Of a stretch of 64,000 bases of DNA, positions 57,422 through 64,000 are shown in pieces. Made by a program: the position numbers and the translations under genes. The notes under the pieces were generated by a model, which was not told where the DNA came from, did no database searches, and worked only from the letters and a program-made list of their open reading frames with translations. This DNA is from JAXLWB01 sp046328715 (lineage in GTDB: Bacteria > Chloroflexota > Anaerolineae > Caldilineales > Caldilineaceae). Every line of letters begins with the position of its first letter. Within the stretch, counting starts at the first letter, position 1. The stretch is taken from NCBI GenBank assembly GCA_046328715.1, contig JAXLWB010000043.1, positions 1 to 64,000 on the forward strand. Direction: 5' to 3'.

Positions 57422-59110
57422 TTACTGGATCGGTACCAAACTGGTCAACACACTCACGTCGCCCAACTCGATGGTTGGTGTATCGGTGGGCCAGCCGCTA
57501 AAGCGGTCCGCACGATAGGCTTGAACGTTGTCGGGATAGTAGGGAATGATGTAGACCACATCGTCAAAGACCATCTGCTGCATCTTATACACAATCTCTT
57601 GGCGTTTGACCGGATCGAGTTCGACCGACTGGGCTTCATACAATTTGTCGTACTCGGGATTCGAGTAGCCAGTTTCATTGCCGCCTCCATCGATCTGGGC
57701 GCTGCTCATCACACCCAACGGATCATTCGGATCGGGTCCCCAGTACCAGCCCCATATCATGATGTCGTAATCAAAGGCTGGACAGCAGAGATCGACCAGG
57801 GCGGCAGAATCAACCGACTGAGGCTGTGTCTTGACTCCAATCTGACTCCAGGTTTGACCGAGCAACTCAGCCACACGCGGCGCTTCGGGAATATTGTTCG
57901 GCCATTGCAGTCGAAATTCGAGCGGTTGGCTGCCGTCGGGCATTTCACGCACGCCATCCCCATTTGTGTCCTTGTAGCCAGCATCATCCAAGATTTTGTT
58001 GGCCTTGGCAATATCAAACTCATAATCCTTGATCTGGCTGTTGTACCAGTTGGCCTGCCCTGATGCCACCAGTGTCAAGCCAGGTTTGGCCAAACCAAGC
58101 ATAGCCGTGTCGATGATCGACTGTTTGTCGGTGGCATAGGCCAGCGCCAGACGCACGTTGCGGTCACGCAGCGCAGGATGGCCGGTGCATTTGCCGCCTT
58201 CTTTCGGGCAATTTTCGGGCGTAGCTTGGTTGAAAACAACATCGCGCAACTGCGGCGAGAGACCAGGCTTAGCCACGACTTCGACATTCTTGGTGCGTTT
58301 GAGCACAGGTACAGCAGTGTTAGGCATGCGTGTAATCATGTCTACCTGACCTGTCACCAACGCCTGCACCAATGCGTCTTCGTTGCCAAAGGTTTGGAAG
58401 ACAATTTCATCCACCTGGGGCTTGTATTTGTAGTGCTCTTTGTTGACCACCACCCGCACAAATTCACCCTGCTTATACTCCTTCAAGATAAAGGGGCCGG
58501 AGCCGATCATTTCCAGGTTTTGAAACTCCGACGCCTTGGTCCCTTCACTCTGATCCTTCCAAATATGTTCTGGCAGGATGTACAGCGCTAGCAGTTGGCT
58601 ATCCAGGTTTGGGATCGCCGCAGTCAGCGTCAAGACAACGGTTGTCTCATCAGGAGCGCTGATTGAATCGAATTTTTGGGTATAACTGTTGAGAAAGGGA
58701 AAGTCAGCATGATCTTTGTAGAGGTTGAGCGAAAAAGCCACATCATGGGCTGTCAATGGCTGCCCGTCGCTGAACTTGACCCCCTGGCGAATCTTGAAGG
58801 TGTGGACCTTGCCATCGTCCGAGGTCGTCATACTCTCCGCCAGATTGAGTCTGAATTTGCCATCGAGACCCAATTCATAGATCGTGTCGTAGACCAACGA
58901 GTAGATCACGTAGGCCTCATACAGCTCACCCATGCCAGGATTGAGATTATCTGGGCTGCCCGGCCAGCCAACCCGCAAAACCGCAGGCTCACTTCTAGTA
59001 GGTACAGCAGTTTGTCCTTCTCCACTTGTAGAGGAAGGGACAGAGCCAGCGCAGCCTGCCAGGATGAGAACGGTGGCGAGAAGGGTCATGAGCCAAGATT
59101 GGCGTTTCAT
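57422..59110 (-). CDS. Opp/Dpp-type ABC importer substrate-binding lipoprotein, second system
   Basis: Extracytoplasmic binding protein of 562 residues. The signal peptide ends in a lipobox with Cys20 (LILAGC), followed by a Ser/Thr/Gly tether and an SBP_bac_5 domain (LRVGWPGSPDNLNPGM at its start, VKFSDGQPLTAHDV in the middle). AGGGAG stands eight bases before the ATG at 59110. It leads the second importer operon, which has two permeases but no ATPases. The upstream gene on the same strand is a sarcosine-oxidase-like enzyme, which hints at an N-methyl or amino compound as ligand. Confidence 0.94.
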   Translation of the reverse strand: MKRQSWLMTLLATVLILAGCAGSVPSSTSGEGQTAVPTRSEPAVLRVGWPGSPDNLNPGMGELYEAYVIYSLVYDTIYELGLDGKFRLNLAESMTTSDDGKVHTFKIRQGVKFSDGQPLTAHDVAFSLNLYKDHADFPFLNSYTQKFDSISAPDETTVVLTLTAAIPNLDSQLLALYILPEHIWKDQSEGTKASEFQNLEMIGSGPFILKEYKQGEFVRVVVNKEHYKYKPQVDEIVFQTFGNEDALVQALVTGQVDMITRMPNTAVPVLKRTKNVEVVAKPGLSPQLRDVVFNQATPENCPKEGGKCTGHPALRDRNVRLALAYATDKQSIIDTAMLGLAKPGLTLVASGQANWYNSQIKDYEFDIAKANKILDDAGYKDTNGDGVREMPDGSQPLEFRLQWPNNIPEAPRVAELLGQTWSQIGVKTQPQSVDSAALVDLCCPAFDYDIMIWGWYWGPDPNDPLGVMSSAQIDGGGNETGYSNPEYDKLYEAQSVELDPVKRQEIVYKMQQMVFDDVVYIIPYYPDNVQAYRADRFSGWPTDTPTIELGDVSVLTSLVPIQ

Positions 59111-59269
59111 TTTTGTTCTCCCTTGATTCGGGGCGAATGAATGTGGATCGTGGGCGTTATTATACAAGCTATCTTCGAGAATGCAAGCGTTCTATTTTTG
59201 CAGAACCGTCAGCGTCAGCGTACAGGCCCCTTACTTACGTGTGGTGTTCTAAACGGTCAGTGCCTGAGC

Positions 59270-60436
59270 CTACACCAAAAAGTGCTTCTGCGGCTCCTTT
59301 TCCAAAAGGATTGGCCGATTAAAGCGAAATGGCGTGAGATCAGCACTGATCGGCTGATCGCTCACAATTTCAGCCAAAAGCTTGCCGATCAAGGATGCAA
59401 ACTTGAAGGCATGACCCGCCCCAATCGCAGTGGCGACATGCGAATGCTCAGGCAATGAATCGATGACAAAGTCGCGGTCAGGCGTCAAGGTGTACAAACA
59501 AGTCTTCGTATAGGCAATCGGACCTATCCCGCTGGGCAAATACTTGCGCATAAAGTTCATCACCCGTTGTAGGTTGGCCTCATCGGGCTCAAAGCTGCGC
59601 GTGTGCCCTGTCACTTCCTGTCCGCCCACATCCTGTGCCACCTTGATCGCCTGCTCACCATAGATGGGAAAGCCATAAAACGAGGGTTCATCCATCCAAA
59701 TCCAAATGGGGAAGCGTTCTGGGGTGAAGTGGTTAGGTGCCAAGGGGGTAAAGTAGGTAACCTGTTCCTGCGTAACGGTAAGCGGCAATTGTACCCCGAA
59801 CGAACGATAGGCCTGATTCGACCACGCCCCTGCCGCCATCACTAGCCTGGCGCAACGGTAAGTGCCTTGGGCGGTGACAACCTCATACTCGCCAGCGACG
59901 GAGCGAATGTTCACGATCGGTTGCTGGTCGATCAGCGTTGCGCCATGTGCCCTTGCCATGCGCAGGTGGGCCGCATTGCAGCGCGCCGCCGGGGCAATGC
60001 CGCTTTCGGCTTGAAAGATACCGACTACATCCTGGGTGAGTTTCCATTGCGGCCAACGCCGCATGATCTCCCTGGCATCGAGCATCTCGTAGGGAACGTT
60101 GCAGGCACGCAGACTTTCGCTGTAATCGCGCATGGGAATCGCCGGGTTGGCTGGCCAGAGGTCGAGACCCCCGGTTTTGATGATCAATGCTTCGTCGGCA
60201 TCTTGCTCCAAGCTGGCCCAGGCTTGATAAGCCAACTTGGCCAATTCCACATAACCAGGTGTGTGGTAGGAGAGGCGAATGATCCGCGAATGATCCTGTG
60301 AACCGCCACGTACATGTCCAATCTCAAACTGTTCGAGACCCAGCACGTTGTTTCCATAGCGACGCGCCAACCAATAGGCCGCTGCTGCGCCGATCCCTCC
60401 CAGTCCAAGGACAATCGTCTCAAAGTCTGTTTTCAC
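59270..60436 (-). CDS. Sarcosine/N-methyl-tryptophan oxidase-like flavoprotein
   Basis: Monomeric sarcosine oxidase-family enzyme of 388 residues. The FAD loop is LGLGGIGAAAAYWLA (residues 10-24), and Cys313 in KTCLYTLTPDRDFVID matches the cysteine that binds FAD covalently in MSOX and MTOX. It should oxidise a secondary amine to an imine, giving peroxide. The start is GTG at 60436, preceded by GGACGGAG. It is the upstream neighbour of the second importer (159-base gap) and divergent from the aldolase/dehydrogenase fusion. The exact amine is unknown. Confidence 0.9.
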   Translation of the reverse strand: MKTDFETIVLGLGGIGAAAAYWLARRYGNNVLGLEQFEIGHVRGGSQDHSRIIRLSYHTPGYVELAKLAYQAWASLEQDADEALIIKTGGLDLWPANPAIPMRDYSESLRACNVPYEMLDAREIMRRWPQWKLTQDVVGIFQAESGIAPAARCNAAHLRMARAHGATLIDQQPIVNIRSVAGEYEVVTAQGTYRCARLVMAAGAWSNQAYRSFGVQLPLTVTQEQVTYFTPLAPNHFTPERFPIWIWMDEPSFYGFPIYGEQAIKVAQDVGGQEVTGHTRSFEPDEANLQRVMNFMRKYLPSGIGPIAYTKTCLYTLTPDRDFVIDSLPEHSHVATAIGAGHAFKFASLIGKLLAEIVSDQPISADLTPFRFNRPILLEKEPQKHFLV

Positions 60437-60535
60437 TTCTCCGTCCTTATTTATAGGGTGTTCGCTTTTATTTCGAGAAGAGTTGACGCTATAATGCTCT
60501 TAGAGATTGATTTACATCATTATACCTTGCTCTGA

Positions 60536-60589
60536 ATGATAAGTGGAGTTTTTCATGCTTGTTTTCGAGAAGCAAAACTCCGCTATCAT
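60536..60589 (+). promoter_or_regulatory. Long hairpin in the leader of the aldolase/SDR gene
   Basis: ATGATA, GTGGAGTTTT (60536-60552) pairs with AAAACTCCGCTATCAT (60574-60589) with one bulge and one G-T pair; an inner TGCTT/AAGCA stem extends it. It lies 37 bases before the ATG and does not cover the ribosome site. It could be an operator, an attenuator or a stabilising 5' stem. Confidence 0.5.
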
Positions 60590-60625
60590 TGCAACCGCAT
60601 TTTAGTATACCCAGAAAGAAGCACT

Positions 60626-62596
60626 ATGAAAAACTTATGGAATGATGCCGAGGCGAGCCAATTTGATGGTGATCTGCCTTTGCGCGTCTACACCTCGCGC
60701 CTATTAGGACGTAACCCCGACTTGGTACTCCACGGCGGCGGCAACACCTCGGTGAAGTGCTGCGAACAGAATCTCTTTGGCGAAGAAGACGAGATTCTCT
60801 ACGTCAAAGGCAGCGGCTGGAATTTAGAGACCATCGAAGCGCCTGGCTTTTCACCGGTGCGTATGAACCACCTGCTGAAATTATCCAAATTAGAGCGGCT
60901 GAGCGACACGCAAATGGCGCGTGAACTGCGCATAGGTCTGACCAACCCCTCTGCCCCTGATCCTTCGGTCGAGGCCATCCTTCATGCTATCCTGCCCCAT
61001 AAATTCGTCGATCACACCCATGCCGATGCTGTGGTCACCCTGACCAACAGCGTCAATGGCGAAGCGCGCATCCGTGAACTTTACGGTGATCGGGTGGTGG
61101 TCATCCCTTATGTCATGCCTGGCTTCAAGTTGGCACGGCTCTGCGCCCAACTCTTTCCGCAACAGGCGGGGCCGCAGACAATCGGCATGGTGCTGCTCAA
61201 ACATGGCATCTTCAGCTTTGGAGCTACCGCCAAGCAATCCTATGACCGCATGATCGAGCTGGTCTCGCAGGCGGAAGCCTATCTGCAAGAAAAACATGCC
61301 TGGCAAATTGCTGTTCCCGATCTGTCTGCGCCAACTTTCATGCGGGGTGAAGTGGCATCTTTGCGTAAACAACTCTCACAAGTCGCCAAGGCGCCGTTGA
61401 TCCTCTCCTCGCAGCAAGATGCTGAGACATTGAACTTTGTCCAGCGTGCCGATCTGGTAAAGATCTCACAACAAGGCCCTGCCACGCCCGACCATGTGAT
61501 CCGGACAAAGCGTCTGCCCTTGGCCGGCCGCGATGTGACAGCATATCAACAGTCCTACGAAGCCTACTTTGCCCAGTTTGCCCCCCATAATGAGCAATCA
61601 CTGACCATGCTCGACCCGGCACCGCGCGTCCTGCTCGATCCACAACTGGGCATGATCTCCATTGGTCGCAGCGCAAGTGACGCCGGGATTGTACGCGACA
61701 TCTACCAACATACAATGCAGATCATCCAGCGGGCAGAGATGTTGGGGGGCTACGAGGCACTCTCAGCGGGCGATCTCTTTGAGATGGAGTATTGGGAACT
61801 GGAACAGGCCAAACTCAAACGGGGCGGCGCATCCAAACCCTTTGCAGGTGAAGTGGCACTGGTCACTGGTTCCTATTCAGGTATCGGTAAGGCTTGCGCC
61901 GAATCTTTATTGGCTCGTGGCGCAGCGGTCGTCGGTTTCGATCTCAACCCCGGCATTCGCGACAGCTTTAAACGCAGCGATTATCTCGGTGTCGAGGGCG
62001 ATGTCAGCAATCCCGACCATCTTAGCCGTGCCCTCGATCAGGCAGTTCAACACTTCGGCGGGCTTGATCTGCTTGTTCTCAACGCTGGCATCTTCCCCAA
62101 CAGCAAACGAATCGATTCGTTGCCCGATGCCGAATGGGAAAAAGTATTGCGCATCAATCTCGATGCCAACCTGGCACTGATGCGCGATGCCCATCCGTTG
62201 CTCAAGCTTGCGCCGCGTGGTGGACGAGTGGTCGTAATTGCTTCAAAGAATGTCCCTGCGCCTGGCCCTGGTGCGGCAGCGTACTCGGCTTCCAAAGCAG
62301 CACTGACCCAATTGGCTCGTGTGGCGGCCATGGAATGGGGCAATGATCGCATCCGCATCAATGTGCTTCACCCCAATGCGGTCTTTGACACTGCCCTCTG
62401 GACCGAAGATCTGCTCAAGGCGCGTGCTGCTGGCTACAAGATGAGTGTAGAAGAGTACAAGACGAACAACATCCTACACGTCGAAGTCACCAGTCGCGAT
62501 GTCGGTGAGCTCGCCGCAGAACTCTGTGGCCCGCTCTTCGCCAAGACTACCGGCGCTCAGATCCCGATCGATGGCGGGAATGATCGGGTGATTTGA
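60626..62596 (+). CDS. Bifunctional class II aldolase/short-chain dehydrogenase
   Basis: A fusion of 656 residues, of the rhamnulose-1-phosphate aldolase/lactaldehyde dehydrogenase (RhaD-RhaE) type. The aldolase half has HGGGNTSVK at residues 36-44, the zinc motif DHTHADAV near 132 and HGIFSFG near 200. The SDR half has VTGSYSGIGKA at about 411-421, LNAGIFPNS, and YSASKAA near 551. One protein would cleave a ketose phosphate and oxidise the aldehyde released. The longer open frame to 60536 is a leader. No rhamnose isomerase or kinase is nearby. Confidence 0.93.
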   Translation: MKNLWNDAEASQFDGDLPLRVYTSRLLGRNPDLVLHGGGNTSVKCCEQNLFGEEDEILYVKGSGWNLETIEAPGFSPVRMNHLLKLSKLERLSDTQMARELRIGLTNPSAPDPSVEAILHAILPHKFVDHTHADAVVTLTNSVNGEARIRELYGDRVVVIPYVMPGFKLARLCAQLFPQQAGPQTIGMVLLKHGIFSFGATAKQSYDRMIELVSQAEAYLQEKHAWQIAVPDLSAPTFMRGEVASLRKQLSQVAKAPLILSSQQDAETLNFVQRADLVKISQQGPATPDHVIRTKRLPLAGRDVTAYQQSYEAYFAQFAPHNEQSLTMLDPAPRVLLDPQLGMISIGRSASDAGIVRDIYQHTMQIIQRAEMLGGYEALSAGDLFEMEYWELEQAKLKRGGASKPFAGEVALVTGSYSGIGKACAESLLARGAAVVGFDLNPGIRDSFKRSDYLGVEGDVSNPDHLSRALDQAVQHFGGLDLLVLNAGIFPNSKRIDSLPDAEWEKVLRINLDANLALMRDAHPLLKLAPRGGRVVVIASKNVPAPGPGAAAYSASKAALTQLARVAAMEWGNDRIRINVLHPNAVFDTALWTEDLLKARAAGYKMSVEEYKTNNILHVEVTSRDVGELAAELCGPLFAKTTGAQIPIDGGNDRVI

Positions 62597-62610
62597 GGAG
62601 AGAAAATATG

Positions 62611-62648
62611 ATTGGTAACTGGCAATTACATAATTGCCAGTTACCAAT
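62611..62648. terminator. Perfect 18-bp hairpin between convergent genes
   Basis: ATTGGTAACTGGCAATTA (62611-62628) pairs perfectly with 62631-62648 around two bases. The stem is AT-rich and stands between the stop codons of the aldolase/SDR and OYE genes. Bidirectional use is likely. Confidence 0.8.
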
Positions 62649-62669
62649 GGCGATAAATATCACTAAATA

Positions 62670-64000
62670 TCACTTCATCTTTTCTTTTGCTGCTTCTAGT
62701 TTCTCGTGATCGGGATGTTGCTTGTAAAAGTCATCCAAGGGATAACAGCCGCTGACCAGGCCATTGCGTGGACCAGTGGTGCAGTCACTAAAGGTGCGGC
62801 AGTAGAGTTTGCGCTGATAGGGCCGACCCGCCAGAACATCGGCGGGAAGTTCTGGATAGGAGAGCACCATACGCCCGACCCCAACCGAATCGACCATACC
62901 GGTGCGAACTGCGTATTGCGCCACGTTGGGCAACCATTCTTGCAGATAAGAGTAACCGGTTCCGACAAAGATCAGATCGGGGCGATGTCGCTTGAGTTCG
63001 GCTGTGACTTTGATTTGGCGTGCCACACCAACTAATGGATCTTCCGGCGGCTGATAGCCATCGGATGGTGGAAAGAGCGCCGGGCGCTGAATGTGCGGCG
63101 TGTAGTAAGGGCTGCCTGCTGTGATACAGACGAGTTGGACATCGAGCTCGGCGAGCAGATCGAGAAACTGTTTCGGTTCGCGCAGGTCGATGCCCGTGCC
63201 GGTACCGTCGCCGCCAAAGGCGTAGGGGTAGGTGGACTCGCTCCAGGCTTCTGGCTCCCCCGTCTTCTCGGTGCCAGGCTTGAAGGGCATAAAGTCGAAG
63301 GCGCTGAGGCGTACGCCAATGCCCAAGCCGGGAGCCGCTGCTCGCACCGCCGCCACGGCGTTGCGCAAGAAGCGAGTGCGATTTTCAAAGCTGCCGCCAT
63401 AGCGCCCAGGTCGCTCGTGGGCGCTGAGAAATTCATGTCCCAGGTAACCGTGACAATGTTTGAGATCGACGAACTCATAACCTGCTCGCTGCACCAGCAC
63501 TGCAGCACGGGCAAAATCTTCGATCAGCCGGTCAATGTCATCATCGCTGAGGATGTCGCTTTCTTTGACGTTGAACTTGCGGTCGAGCAGCGGATGGCGA
63601 TAGAGCGTAGCAGGCTGAATTGGCTTACCCTGAGTAGGACGGCAGAAGCGCCCGGAGTGGGTGAGTTGTAAACCAATCAGCAGATCACTGGTGTTGCCAA
63701 AACGGCTGGCATGTTCGTCGATTAATGTCTCGCGTAGTTTGACCAGACCGGCCAGGGTCGCTTCGCTGGCGATGAGCTGATTCGGGTTGGCGCGCGCATC
63801 CGGTCGCACTGCGACTGCCTCACCCCCTGCGATCAACTTGGCCCCACTCTGCCCAAAGCGCTGCCAACGACGCACTGTCAGCGGTGATGGGTTGCCGTCC
63901 AACTCCCCATCCCATCCCTCCATCGGCAGCACTGCAAAGCGATTGCCAATCCGCTTCATCTTGGTGTCGAGCGGCTGCGCCAAAACTGATTCTGGCCCAT
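62670..64000 (-). CDS. NADH:flavin oxidoreductase/Old Yellow Enzyme family protein (5' end beyond window)
   Basis: FMN-binding TIM barrel of at least 443 codons; the frame is still open at the right edge and has no convincing start, so the first codons probably lie outside (a TTG at 63983 is possible). Family motifs are RIGNRFAVLPM, GLQLTHSGR, HCHGYLGHEFLSAHERPGRY and the phosphate-binding GVGRMVLSYP. The C-terminus has CRTFSDCTTGPRNGLVSGC, three cysteines that do not follow the 4Fe-4S spacing of dienoyl-CoA reductases. The substrate is unknown; reduction of an enone or a dimethylamine-like role are both possible. Confidence 0.9.
   Translation of the reverse strand, partial: GPESVLAQPLDTKMKRIGNRFAVLPMEGWDGELDGNPSPLTVRRWQRFGQSGAKLIAGGEAVAVRPDARANPNQLIASEATLAGLVKLRETLIDEHASRFGNTSDLLIGLQLTHSGRFCRPTQGKPIQPATLYRHPLLDRKFNVKESDILSDDDIDRLIEDFARAAVLVQRAGYEFVDLKHCHGYLGHEFLSAHERPGRYGGSFENRTRFLRNAVAAVRAAAPGLGIGVRLSAFDFMPFKPGTEKTGEPEAWSESTYPYAFGGDGTGTGIDLREPKQFLDLLAELDVQLVCITAGSPYYTPHIQRPALFPPSDGYQPPEDPLVGVARQIKVTAELKRHRPDLIFVGTGYSYLQEWLPNVAQYAVRTGMVDSVGVGRMVLSYPELPADVLAGRPYQRKLYCRTFSDCTTGPRNGLVSGCYPLDDFYKQHPDHEKLEAAKEKMK

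Overview
The window reads as a chromosomal segment of a heterotrophic bacterium, most likely a member of Chloroflexota of the Anaerolineae or Caldilineae kind. This is an inference from gene content: several sugar or peptide ABC importers with lipoprotein binding proteins, many Gfo/Idh/MocA dehydrogenases, sugar isomerase and kinase genes, surface proteins with Pro/Thr linkers and a C-terminal FLPFV-type end, and SH3-like repeats of the R.TPGYLNK kind. No rRNA, tRNA, CRISPR array, integrase, transposase or prophage was found. The one RNA gene is a tmRNA (ssrA, 19736-20131, minus strand) with a 20-residue tag.

Layout. 1-3010: a CUT1 sugar importer (binding protein and two permeases, no ATPase). 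3272-9564: a minus-strand run of ppk1, lipid kinase, papain-like protein and SDR, followed by a PhyH dioxygenase. 10097-19615: a CPBP protease, a GH5-like hydrolase, the acid-sugar pair OtnK/PdxA2, an aldo/keto reductase, ThuA, a Gfo/Idh/MocA protein and an MFS exporter. 19736-22798: ssrA, nudC, a HAD hydrolase and a GDPD. 22800-41166: an 18 kb one-directional catabolic block headed by a ROK regulator, then a complete Opp-type importer, an MFS permease, three Gfo/Idh/MocA proteins, a TIM-barrel isomerase, galactokinase and a large hydrolase/SH3/M23 fusion. 41593-43170: an XRE regulator, SpoIIE-type phosphatase and P-loop protein. 43465-51911: a duplicated-domain surface protein with an apparent frameshift, an esterase, an LCP protein, an FAD monooxygenase, a phosphoglucose isomerase and a free-standing CBM48 domain. 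52214-64000: an amine oxidase, a PQQ-type sugar dehydrogenase, a second Opp-type importer without ATPases, a sarcosine-oxidase-like protein, a class II aldolase/SDR fusion and an Old Yellow Enzyme.

Together the genes describe import of plant or exopolysaccharide-derived sugars and oligomers, their oxidation, epimerisation and phosphorylation, and cell-envelope housekeeping.

The most unusual structure lies between the genes. Roughly twenty intergenic gaps hold inverted repeats, and many of these have arms built from short repeated words, with a different word at almost every site. A few words recur at several sites. In all three importer operons a hairpin follows the stop codon of the binding-protein gene directly. 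A second candidate is the 5' leader of the PQQ-type dehydrogenase (53685-53795), which can fold into a three-way junction whose closing stem hides the ribosome binding site.
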